A model generated the notes under the pieces. The model was not told where the DNA came from. It made no database searches and saw nothing but the letters and a program-made list of their open reading frames with translations. This document shows, piece by piece, positions 32,901 through 40,558 of a stretch of 64,000 nt of DNA. The translations under genes and the position numbers were made by a program. Position 1 is the first letter of the stretch; each line of letters begins with the position of its first letter. Source of the stretch: Nelumbo lutea (Eukaryota; Streptophyta; Magnoliopsida; Proteales; Nelumbonaceae); assembly GCA_022828595.1 (NCBI GenBank), contig JAKGHH010000005.1, positions 60,941,655 through 61,005,654 of the forward strand. The letters run 5' to 3'.

Positions 32901-35872
32901 ACCAATGTTGACATGATGGCATCAGTGCCGACACTGGATACTGCATGGATATTTATTGTAGTATTTCTCAGTATCACAAAACTTCTACATGCATGTATTT
33001 ATTAATTAAAAGGAGACTGAAAAGATACATGACCATGGGTCTGAATAACTAGGGTCCCAATTCACATTTTTCCTTATGAAGTGCAACCCAATCTACACTA
33101 TAAAGAGGTGTGAAAAAATTGGAAAAAAAAACAGATTATACTGAATGGGAAAACAACAAACAATAAAAAAGAGAAAGCCCAATCTTTACCCAAGGAGAGA
33201 AAGTCCCTAACACAACTCAGGTCTGCCTACCCTGCCACTGGCCAATATATTCCTAGATGAGTTAGTTAATATAAGGATTCATCCGTCTGTGCATTTTTTT
33301 AATCAATAAAGATGTTTTACATTAGCATTGACAGCAATCATTGGGATTTACATGGACTATGCTAAATTGATGAAGTGTCCATATTGGACACATCTCATTT
33401 ACTCACACTCCATAGATACTTGAGAGAAACTTCTATGTAACATTTTGTTTTCTTTCCTTTCTTATTTGACATAAATGAACAACTAATGTACACAAGGAAT
33501 GCCATTTTTCCTACAAAAATTTTGTCGAGTAGCAAATTTGAACTTTAAAGAGTATATAATGTTAGAATAAGTGTGTGTACTCTCTATCTGAGTCGGATTT
33601 CTGGACACAAGTCAGATTCTGATTACGTGTCCATGTCCATGAAACACTAGATCCATCTGAATGAGATATTAACTCTAGATGTCAAATTTCTCTCCTCAAT
33701 GGAATTATCCAACTCCAAGGCATTTAGAGGTTTCTCATTCAGCTAATAATATTCTAGGAGTCCCACCTCTACCTAAATCATCTCAAAACCCAAATAATAT
33801 ATCAATACTGTCAGAAGTTATATACATATAGGTGGAAGATCTTGGACTGCCTGGATAGATCTTGGACTTTCCTACAGCCTTATGCACAGGAGAAATCTCT
33901 CTGCACATTGGAAAAGATCAAGACAGCTTGCTGTGAATGATCATGCCAAAGAAAACAGGCACTAATGCCTTAGTTTGGATTTATTTGTGTAGCTCAAGTG
34001 GAGTTATAAATTTCCTCTTTGGCACTTTGAAGAGGGACATGTCGGTGGTTGTTTCAGGTTTGGTTTTACTCCTTACTTGGAAAAGTAAAAAAGTAAAGTA
34101 TAGTTGCAGCTAAAAGAAACTAAACCATAGGAAATTAAAATCATTTCCTTGATTTTCTCCAACAGTTGTTCCCCATAGCAATTTACCGATTAATTAATAT
34201 GGAGAAAGTACTTGCATCCAGACATTATGCAAGACTCAACCATGACTCATTGCACAATAATCTACTACGCTGAACAAATTATTAAACATTATGTGCAGGA
34301 AAATCATGCAAAAAGTTGCAACTAATCAAAGTAGAAGCGTACCCCCTAGCAAACCTCATTCAGCTGAATCACGAACATGAATTCAAACCAACCTACAAAT
34401 CAGGTAACCATGGTCTTAAAAGAAACTACAGGTCTAACTCTGAAGACGGGTTCCATTGAGACCCAGAAAGGGTATGGACTAAAAATATGAAGGGAATCTT
34501 TTGTTTCTATTAACAGTTGCCTTTTTGATTCAATATGCTGATCTTCTACGATCTAGCTACTTTATATCTAGCAGAACATTTTGTGTTCAGATTTTCTTCC
34601 AAATATTCAAGTTTCTCCATTTGTTCTTTGGCATAGGGTTCTTGTCAAGTCAAAAAGGAAATTGCTCTGGATCGACCTGGCATAGCTGGCACCTCAATTC
34701 GTACAGATGGCAAAATTGTTGCTACTGCTGGTTGGGATCACAGGTTCATGTTTCCATTTTTTTCATTCCATTGTCTGGAGATGTGTGTTTATGTTGTCTG
34801 TATTTTATACAATGTCTCATTTTCTATGGGGATTATACAAATGTAACGGACAAATAAGATATAGCTAAATGTATATGTAAAACATTCACAATCCAAAATA
34901 GCCAGTTCTGTACATTCTGAAGAGCTTACTAGCTCAGAAATGAATATGCGCAAGATAAATTGTTGCTTTCAGAGAACTATACTTAAATGAGCAAAAGGTG
35001 CCTCCCAGTTACAAAAGATTATCAATGGTTCCATGAAAGGTTGCAATCTGACATTTCTTATCCACGTAATTACCTGATTTCCATGGTCCTGTTAACATGT
35101 GGAATGACTATTCCCTTACCCTGAGATTCTGTATCTTTCTAGAGTAACCATCTATCTTGTTGGTCTTTTAGTTCTTAGCATAATTTATTGATTTACTGAA
35201 TTTGATTTTTCATATTGATCTTTTAGAATAAAGATCCAATATCAATTCTGTTTCTATTCTGTTGTTCAATCAGCATAAAATGGAATAATCCGGAAGATCT
35301 GGACATGTGTATTGCTTAATTGCTTTATTTATTTCTAATTGTGACTATCTTTTACTCAGTTTATGATCTATTTCCAGAATTCATTTTTTCTATTTCCTCT
35401 ATGGCAGAATACGGATATATAATTATCGCAAAGGAAATGCTTTAGCAATATTGAAGTATCACAGTGCTATGGTATGCCGAAAATCTCTCTTTGACTTTAG
35501 AAATTCTTATTCTGGCTGTGCTTGCTCTTTTGCTTGTTAAACATGTTCAGAATGAAGCTCACTGGTTGGGGCATTTGGGGATGATTATTCTCTAGACATG
35601 CACATATACACACACACACACACTTATATAGAAGAGTCTTCGTTATAGCGCCTACCTACACATGCTTTATAGATTTTAGAAGCTGAGATTCTATTTGGCT
35701 ATTGTTCTTCCACCGTTTATTTTTCAAATCATAAAGATATACTAAAAACAGGTGTTCTCCCCATCATTTGTAGTGTAATGCTGTGTCATTCTCAACCAAT
35801 TGTAAGCTACTGGCCTCCTCTTCAGAAGACACTGCAGTGGCCTTGTGGGAACTCTACCCACCACGAGCTTAA
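8977..35872 (+). CDS. DSE1: WD40 protein, DSE1/TANMEI (ASTRA-associated Asa1-like) family, 13 exons
   Basis: Exons: 8977-9083, 9331-9393, 9507-9578, 9720-9776, 11198-11463, 18419-18471, 18559-18652, 30441-30507, 31786-31868, 32599-32690, 34637-34743, 35408-35471, 35774-35872. Every junction is GT..AG, phases fit throughout, and the sum is 1224 nt (407 aa; the Arabidopsis protein is slightly shorter, near 390). WD-type blades are visible: [18 protein letters not shown] (about 17-46), [10 protein letters not shown] (about 82-91), VEIWDLNT (207-214), [13 protein letters not shown] (261-273), [14 protein letters not shown] (about 299-312), [19 protein letters not shown] and a final [14 protein letters not shown] (about 391-404). 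An acidic, low-similarity loop (about 126-187, exon 5) separates blades 2 and 3, as in the family. DSE1 affects plasmodesmal size exclusion and embryo development in Arabidopsis; yeast Asa1 acts with the TTT complex. Introns 5 (6,955 bp) and 7 (11,788 bp) are inflated by retrotransposons, yet the coding frame is intact. Confidence 0.93.
9167..9193. repeat. (ATAG)n microsatellite in DSE1 intron 1
   Basis: Nearly seven uninterrupted ATAG units in the first intron of the WD40 gene. A likely length-variable marker; no function implied. Confidence 0.95.
10857..10975. mobile_element. Tourist-like MITE in DSE1 intron 4
   Basis: A 119-bp element with inverted ends (ggctatgtttggtttgga... on the left, ...caaaccaaacatagct on the right) and nearly full-length hairpin potential. 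It is flanked by TTA at 10854-10856 and 10976-10978, the 3-bp target duplication typical of PIF/Harbinger. Confidence 0.85.
11537..11640 (-). mobile_element. Short LINE 3' end in DSE1 intron 5
   Basis: A run of about 20 T followed (read on the minus strand) by a sequence of the kind seen at plant L1 3' ends: 'aataaaattttaaccact' just before the poly(A). Only the tail is identifiable, and the right border is a guess. Confidence 0.4.
11857..12193 (+). repeat. 5' LTR of copia element 1
   Basis: Starts tgttga and ends just before the tRNA-type primer binding site. Its first ~130 bp pair with 17733-17870 (shared 'agggagttattgggc' and 'tttatgtttaagttaagag'). The TG start is clear; the exact 3' border is within a base or two. 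Confidence 0.8.
12194..12205 (+). other. Primer binding site of copia element 1
   Basis: tggtattagagc matches the 3' end complement of initiator Met tRNA used by plant copia elements, with C to T at position 7. Confidence 0.85.
13450..13640 (+). repeat. 93-bp tandem duplication
   Basis: Two almost identical AT-rich units sharing 'aataatcatatatagtgcca' (first at 13461, again at 13554, period 93) through 'ccttaggttgtttttttt'. Lies inside the hAT-like element. Confidence 0.92.
13979..14495 (-). mobile_element. 5'-truncated LINE (L1-type) with RNase H remnant
   Basis: Read on the minus strand, 14490-14110 encodes the end of an L1-type ORF2: [46 protein letters not shown], an in-frame stop, then [17 protein letters not shown]. 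This is the plant RVT_3 (RNase H-like) fold with its E, D and late D(A) motifs. It is followed by a non-coding tail and an A-rich end (T-run near 13979 on plus). The 5' part of the LINE is missing, as usual after truncated insertion. It sits inside the hAT-like element. Confidence 0.75.
17733..17870 (+). repeat. Truncated 3' LTR of copia element 1
   Basis: Follows the polypurine tract gagggagag (17724-17732) and matches the first part of the 5' LTR until 'gacttattaagggcac', after which similarity ends. Confidence 0.8.
17871..17962 (-). pseudogene. LINE RNase H fragment replacing the end of the copia LTR
   Basis: On the minus strand this reads [34 protein letters not shown] text, the start of an RVT_3 RNase H-like domain ([10 protein letters not shown] is its conserved helix). 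Only about 30 codons are present. At 17973-18030 a separate T-run with 'ctttattaacacgatgg' looks like the 3' end of another short LINE. Confidence 0.55.
18825..18923. mobile_element. Tourist-like MITE in DSE1 intron 7 (CAGTTTG family, copy 1)
   Basis: 99 bp with inverted ends ggctcagtttg / caaactaagcc, flanked by TTA at 18822-18824 and 18924-18926. Same family as 30714-30822 and 39347-39463. Confidence 0.85.
18998..19292 (+). repeat. 5' LTR of copia element 3
   Basis: 295 bp, TG...CA, ending directly at the primer binding site tggtatcagagc (19293-19304). Includes a pyrimidine-rich CTT tract before the end that is shorter in the 3' LTR. Confidence 0.93.
19293..19304 (+). other. Primer binding site of copia element 3
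   Basis: tggtatcagagc, the standard initiator-Met tRNA complement of plant copia elements, directly after the LTR. Confidence 0.93.
19317..19574 (+). repeat. 5' LTR of copia element 2
   Basis: 258 bp; starts tgttgtaaggcttgag, ends caagaaactaca just before its primer binding site. The (TC)n run near the end is longer than in the 3' copy. Confidence 0.95.
19575..19586 (+). other. Primer binding site of copia element 2
   Basis: tggtatcagagc immediately after the 5' LTR, the initiator-Met tRNA complement. Confidence 0.94.
20326..24600 (+). pseudogene. Near-complete gag-pol of copia element 2, inactivated
   Basis: Domains in order: gag (20326-21100, [17 protein letters not shown], then [18 protein letters not shown]); a CCHC knuckle at about 21109-21150; protease with [12 protein letters not shown] (about 21460); integrase zinc region ([18 protein letters not shown]) and core ([25 protein letters not shown]). 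Reverse transcriptase follows ([36 protein letters not shown]), then RNase H ([28 protein letters not shown]). Lesions: TAG at 20860-20862, TGA at about 21130 inside the knuckle, TAA at 22294 and TAG at 22312 in integrase, a frame change near 22700-22757, TAG at 23577 in reverse transcriptase, and a frame change around 24460-24475 near an A-run. The catalytic residues themselves are largely kept. It would need proteins in trans to move. Confidence 0.93.
24600..24608 (+). other. Polypurine tract of copia element 2
   Basis: gagggggag directly upstream of the 3' LTR; the plus-strand priming site. Confidence 0.9.
24609..24853 (+). repeat. 3' LTR of copia element 2
   Basis: 245 bp, paired with 19317-19574, followed by the target duplication ggcct. 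Confidence 0.95.
25426..29795 (+). pseudogene. Degenerate gag-pol of copia element 3
   Basis: Gag text begins around 25426 ([21 protein letters not shown]) with a stop near 25606, and continues at 25732-26268 with a knuckle-like [11 protein letters not shown]. Protease: [13 protein letters not shown] near 26521. Integrase pieces at 26930-27440 ([10 protein letters not shown]) and 27422-27700 ([11 protein letters not shown]). Reverse transcriptase at 28291-28990 ([14 protein letters not shown]; a stop after [17 protein letters not shown] in place of the usual YVDD context). RNase H at 29265-29795 ([45 protein letters not shown]). There are multiple stops and frame shifts, and the element is more eroded than its guest. 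Confidence 0.9.
29770..29779 (+). other. Polypurine tract of copia element 3 (G-run)
   Basis: Ten consecutive G just before the 3' LTR, in place of the mixed purine tract seen in the other two elements; probably slippage-expanded. Confidence 0.85.
29780..30261 (+). repeat. 3' LTR of copia element 3, enlarged by a MITE
   Basis: 482 bp against 295 bp for the 5' copy. The excess is explained by the hAT-type element at 29894-30110 plus its duplication, offset by a shorter CTT tract. Followed by the target duplication agaag. Confidence 0.93.
29894..30110. mobile_element. 217-bp hAT-type MITE inside the 3' LTR of element 3
   Basis: Inverted ends caaggttcaaagtatc / gatattttggaccttg, flanked by an exact 8-bp duplication attatgtc (29886-29893 and 30111-30118). 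The 5' LTR has the empty site (attatgttt), which proves the insertion. The interior is rich in palindromic 'gtatcgg/ccgatac' motifs. Non-coding. Confidence 0.93.
30714..30822. mobile_element. Tourist-like MITE in DSE1 intron 8 (CAGTTTG family, copy 2)
   Basis: 109 bp, ends ggttcagtttgg / gcaaactaagcc, shared interior 'agtacaaatacaaatat'. Flanks TTA and TTT (one mismatch to a TTA duplication). Confidence 0.8.
31591..31633. repeat. TTA/TTG microsatellite in DSE1 intron 8
   Basis: Imperfect trinucleotide run (ttattattgttattgttgtt type), with a shorter related run near 31668-31694. Confidence 0.8.
31881..32610 (+). repeat. Mosaic duplications in DSE1 intron 9, with a duplicated acceptor site
   Basis: Two overlapping direct duplications. 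The segment around 32347-32425 repeats at about 32530-32607 (offset 182), and the sequence after acatgtgga at 31881 repeats from 32428 (offset 547). The 182-bp repeat includes the 3' splice site of exon 10: cttgtgcag|tgtt occurs at 32416/32417 and again at the real junction 32598/32599. Use of the upstream copy would keep the phase but reach a stop about 30 codons on, so it is a decoy. Confidence 0.75.
35608..35623. repeat. (CA)n microsatellite in DSE1 intron 12
   Basis: Eight CA units between exons 12 and 13. Confidence 0.85.
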
Positions 35873-36517
35873 TGCAAAAGAAATTGTCTTGGATGACATT
35901 AAAATTTATACATTTTCTGTTTGCTTGCCTGAGAAATCATGGAGGCATCTGGAGCTTCCAGATTCTTTAGTGCTAGCAGGAATAGAAATGGCTTCTGGGA
36001 CTTCATTTAGAGTTGTCAACTGGGCCTTGCGCTGAATTCTTGTGGTCGTTCCTGTAATTTGTGAATGGTATTGATTTTTTGCCTTTGTATTTCTTTCTAG
36101 ATGCCAAATCGGGATTTGGGTTTTTCTATATCTCCTCTTTTGGATTCTGAAAAGAAAGACAATCTTGTGGTTACAGATCGAGGTTTAGTTGTGCAGTTTT
36201 CTCTTTCTGCACATAAGCATGATGTGTTAAATTTATATAATGTATATATATTTGGTTAAAGTTCTTTGAATTTGGAAGATGTTGTAGACTTGTAGTCATT
36301 TCTTAAAAAGGTCATGATAGATAAGTGTAAATGTGTGCTTTGCATCTTTCATTGATTTACTATTAACGAGAGCCATGCTTTTGAGGCTTTAGAGAAGCTC
36401 TCCAGTGGAGACCAATCGTAATCTTCAGATCAGGTGGAACAGACAACTCTGTTTTGACATATATCTCCCACGGGGTAATCCTTTCTTATGTTGGATCCAA
36501 GTTCAAAGTATTGGTAT
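35873..36517. other. 3' flank of DSE1, no gene seen
   Basis: Probably contains the 3' UTR of the WD40 gene. Open frames that overlap exon 13 in another frame (35778-36035) are shadows. Confidence 0.5.
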
Positions 36518-37146
36518 CCATAGTTTTCAAGGCACCAAGGCGAGGCTAGGTGACAGGGGGGCGTCTAGGCGATGGATTTTTTTAAGTGAAATACATATCC
36601 TAGGTAGTTTCTTAGGTTCCATAACCATCTTTCCTTAATAACTATCCATAATTTTCATAAGAAAATTATAAACTTCATGTTTATGTCTAGAAAATTAACA
36701 TATTTATGAGAAGAAAAAGAAGAAAGAAGAAAAATAAAAAAATATGGGGACTGAACCCCTATTTTTGTTATAAGAAAAGAAGAAAAAGAAAAGGTGGAAG
36801 AAGAAGAAGGAAAAGAAGATGTGGAGGAAGAAATGTGTTGATTAGATAAAACTTTAAGTTTTTTCCTTACTGTTCAAATTCTGAAGTCTTTGAGGGTTCA
36901 ATACAGTGGTTAGCAATGTTTGTGTTGATTAAACCTTAACAAATAAGAAAATAATAAAAATAAATTAGTTTATAAACACAAAAAGTGAATATTTTTGTTT
37001 AATAATGTCTATTTTATAATTATAATCTAAAAAAAGTAACAATTTAAAAGTATTTTATAAGACACAATACAAAACTGCTAGGCGACTGGGTGAGGCAAGC
37101 CTCCAAGGGTGCCTTGTCGCCTAGGCATCGCCTTGGCAATTTCTAG
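36518..37146. mobile_element. MITE-like element with 'caaggcgaggctaggcgac' ends
   Basis: Left end agttttcaaggcaccaaggc..gaggctaggtgac; right end gtcgcctaggcatcgccttggcaattt, the reverse complement with a few changes. The interior is AT-rich with a purine tract at 36714-36835. No coding capacity. A target duplication is not clear, so the superfamily (possibly hAT) stays open. Confidence 0.65.
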
Positions 37147-37170
37147 AGGCATGTTAAGATAAAAGTTAGG

Positions 37171-37735
37171 AAATAATTTTTTTTAGGGGTAGAAAAAGCA
37201 CTTCATTCAACAAAAACAGAACAAAGAAACAAAGAGATACAAATACAGACCAACATAAACCAGAGAAAAAAAAAAAAAAAACAGAAAGGGAGCAAAAAAA
37301 CAGACAAACCAACACATCAGGCTATTCAAATCCAAACGCACAGCATCTGCTAACCACATGGTCCACATCGGCATAGATTCAGCAAAATGGAATTGATCGG
37401 AGAGGCCTTTAATAGCAAGCTTGTGAGCCACCCCATCAGCTCCTCGAGGGACCCAATTAAAGACATAAGACCTGCTATGACATAGCTTCCTTAAATCCAG
37501 ACAGAAAAAGATTATATCACGATGGCAGTTATCTTCAGCAGAACAAACACTGTCAACTAAAACTTTACAGTCCGATTCAAAAATAACATAATCCAAGTTA
37601 AAAAAAAAATTGCTGCTTTCACTGCTTCAATCAGGGCTTTTGCTTCTGCAATTAAAGAAGCTGCTTTAACTGGCCCAGATGCAGTGGAATGACGAGGATA
37701 TTTGCAGTCATGCACAAGGGAAACATACATAAATA
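37171..37735 (-). mobile_element. 5'-truncated LINE with RNase H domain
   Basis: Minus-strand text from about 37705 to 37300: KAASLIAEAKALIEAVKAA, then a frame change in a 10-A run (37600-37609 on plus), then YVIFESDCKVLVDSV, NWVPRGADGVAHKLAIKGL and MPMWTMWLADAV. This is the C-terminal RVT_3 RNase H-like domain of plant L1 ORF2. The T-run at 37173-37180 on plus is the poly(A) tail. The upstream ORF2 is absent. The right border is approximate. Confidence 0.75.
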
Positions 37736-37993
37736 CAATAAGTACTCAAATCATATAAATTCTTAGAAGCTAATAACTATCAACTGATAGTTGGGCCTGT
37801 TGGTATGGTCGCTGGCTCGCTTCAGCAGACTTGGGTCTAAATGTCTAATCCCACTGCTACCAAGGGTTGGAAGGGAGTCTGGATTGGTTTCCCACGGAGC
37901 GCTCCCCACTCAACCCCCAGAGCACAATGCAACCACACATCGAGGAGCGCTCTGGAGTGGTCTGAATTGGTTGGAGGGATTATGGGTATGGGG

Positions 37994-38293
37994 CAAGGTT
38001 TTTAAAACCGGGACTGGGCAGAGAACTGTTCTGGGGACAGGTTCCCAGGCTGAATCGTGACCGTTTGGTTTGAATGGATGGCCTATTTTAACTTAATAGA
38101 ATAAAAAAAAAACAAAAAATGATTAAAACTCTTGTCCCGTTTGATGGTTTGACTGCCTGGGTCAGCAGGTTGCTGACTAAATCTATGATTTTAGGTAAAA
38201 AAACGGTTTTAGGGTGAAATCGAAGCAGTTACTTGACCAGTTCGTGGGTTTTCTGGTCTGCCCGTCTGATTGGGTCCGGTTTTGAAAACCATG
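37994..38293. mobile_element. hAT-type MITE, CATGGTTTTTAAAA family, copy A
   Basis: 300 bp, ends caaggtttttaaaaccggga / tccggttttgaaaaccatg. Flanks gtatgggg and gcgggggg match at 6 of 8. The interior shares landmarks with the other copies: a cgttt-gat-ggttt-gac block, a 'ttgctgac' block, an 'acggtttt' block and a second 'ccgg' near the right end. Confidence 0.75.
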
Positions 38294-38579
38294 GCGGGGG
38301 GTGGGGCAGAGCAAGCTGCACATGAGGCCCGCTGGCCATACATCAGAGAGCCTGCGATTCTGCAGGTTTGATCCCATGCCTAGACTGTGAAGCAACAGAT
38401 AGACAGGAATGTTAATAATAGTAGTGCATTACATGATGCACATCTCAACTCTCAAATTATTGTCAACTTTACATGAAGAAACAATTATGCATTAATATGT
38501 GAGGAATGAACTAATACATTATTTTTATGCTGAAAATAGTGCATTAAATTGGTCAGTTTATTTTTGAAAATAGTGCATG

Positions 38580-38990
38580 AAGGAGGCATTCTACAACAGG
38601 AATGTTTTTGTTTTCAATAGTTTTTGAAGTTGCTACATCAGTGAAAAAATAAAAACATGTTCTTGAATTCTATTTTTGTTTTAAAAGGGAAAATAAGTTG
38701 GTTTTGTTTCAAAAAAACAATACATGTTCTTGAAATCAATAAAATATTAGTTTTTAAACAAAAATAAATTTTCTAAAATAGAAATTCTATGATTTATGAA
38801 ATATGATGTTGAATAATCAGATGAAAATACGCCCTTGAAACCAGATTCAAAAACATGTCTTTTGTTTTAATTTTAAAAACAAAAAATACACACACAACCA
38901 AGAATTTGTTTTAAGTGTCATGATTTTGACCTTTGATTTATTTTTGGAATTGGCAATAAGAAAACAATTTACATTGTAGAACGTCCCCTA
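38580..38990. mobile_element. Decayed MITE with 'ggcattctacaa' ends
   Basis: Left aaggaggcattctacaacagg, right acattgtagaacgtccccta (inverted partner). The interior matches 2300-2745 in many short runs. No target duplication resolved. Confidence 0.5.
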
Positions 38991-39114
38991 AATTCAGTTG
39001 AAATCACGAATTCAAGGCAACTTAGTTTTAATATGCCATGCCTCCCATTTTTAAGGGATGCCAATTAAGCATTTCGATTATTGTGTTGATATTTGCTTTG
39101 CGTTCTGTGTGCAG

Positions 39115-39310
39115 TAAGGGTGTTCATGGTTCAGTTAACCAAACATTAACATATTTTCTTAATCAAATTGAAACTTTCAAAACAAAATTGAACCAAATTA
39201 ATTCGTAACCAGCTTGATTGATTGGTTTTTTGGTTTTTCCTTAAACCAAATCAATCAATCAGTTTGGTTACCTTCATTTATGGTTTTTCATGTTTTCATG
39301 AGCACCCCTA
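39115..39310. mobile_element. hAT-like MITE, TAGGGGTG-end family, copy 1
   Basis: 196 bp, left taagggtgttcatggttcag, right gttttcatgagcacccta-type end (rc taggggtgctcatgaaaac). The central part is a palindrome (tgattgattggttttttgg / ccaaatcaatcaatca). No clear target duplication. Confidence 0.65.
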
Positions 39311-39346
39311 CCGTAACGACCAAATAGATTACATCAAAATATTTTT

Positions 39347-39463
39347 GTTCAGTTTGAAAAGAGTACAAATACAAATATACAGTGCAAGTATATACAAACT
39401 ACAAGGTTTTACACTTTATATTTGTATTTATACATTACGCTACTTCCAAATTGAAACATATCC
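39347..39463. mobile_element. Tourist-like MITE (CAGTTTG family, copy 3)
   Basis: Shares 'gttcagtttgaaaagagtac' and 'aaatacaaatata' with the copies in DSE1 introns 7 and 8. The right end (ccaaattgaaacatatcc) is diverged. Confidence 0.65.
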
Positions 39464-39647
39464 TTACTCTAGTTTTAGAATAATAAAGGCATTTTTCCAT
39501 AGAGGTGTAAAATGGGCCATGCCGTCCTCCTCAGGGATAATTTGGGGGTTGGCTTTTCACAGCCCACAGCCCAAGTCCATACGGGCCCGTGTCTGAGTCG
39601 GGCAGACTATAGACCATGCCATGGGCTTGGGCCATGCTGGGCTGCAC

Positions 39648-40072
39648 TATGGGTGAGCATTATTCAGTTAAAATCGAAAAAATGAACAAAAAATTTTGGT
39701 TTTGGTTTCGGTTTTAGAATTAGAAATTTGGTTAACTGGAAAAACCAAGTTAACCGAACTTTGCTATATAGCATGTAATATATAATATATAACATATTAT
39801 ATTTAATATATAATATATTTATATATTAATATATAATATAATAAAATTTGATTTCATAATATATATATTTATATATTATATTTATGATATATATAATATA
39901 TAATATAGTATATATTTTTGAAATTCGGCTTTAATTGAAATAAACGAAAACCAAACCGGAATTTTTGGCTTTGATTATTTTGATTTTCCTCTAATTTAGT
40001 TTTGGGTCGGCTTTTAAAATTTCAGTTTGTTCGATTCGGTTTTTAGCTGGATAAGCCGAATGCTTACCCCTA
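39648..40072. mobile_element. hAT-like MITE, TAGGGGTG-end family, nested in the hAT element
   Basis: 425 bp, left tatgggtgagcattattcag, right ctgg..gccgaatgcttaccccta (rc taggggtaagcattcggc). The middle is a run of TA-rich palindromic DNA (39770-39915). Flanks ggctgcac and ggttgggc agree at only 5 of 8. The GC-rich host sequence resumes on both sides. Confidence 0.75.
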
Positions 40073-40558
40073 GGTTGGGCCATAGGCTGGGCCTTGGGCA
40101 TGGGCGGAATCGGGCCAGACTGATTTTTTTTTTGTTTTTTTTTGACATTTTTGATTTTTTATTCCTTTGCTAAGCAAAACTAAAATATTTAACTTTCCTT
40201 TGGGAACTATTTGAAAAATTAAGAAATTTAACAAAGAAATAAAAAAAAATACTTAACCAAATAAGAACTCAAAGAGACAAAAACTCAAAGTGAATAACAA
40301 ATTGAAAGAAAAATAGAAATTTTATTTCATTTAAATTCGAATGATACAAAGAATACAATGGTTGGATGAATGAAATTTGAAAATTGGAAAATGAAATAAA
40401 TTAATAAAATATAAAAAATACATTATGGTTGCATATTGAAAATAAAAAATTACGTTATTAAAAAAGATCAAATAAATTAAAACAAAATTTACAATAATTT
40501 GAAAAAAATACTATACAACTATTGAGTATACAAAAAATATTCGCTTCATCATTTTCTC

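Noticed and set aside
36518..37146. Firm hAT assignment for the caaggcgaggctagg-ended element
   Set aside because: No convincing 8-bp duplication could be found at either border choice.
38340..38395. tRNA-like segment (caggtttgatcccatgcct)
   Set aside because: A T-arm-like word alone; no acceptor stem, D-arm or anticodon arm can be paired around it.
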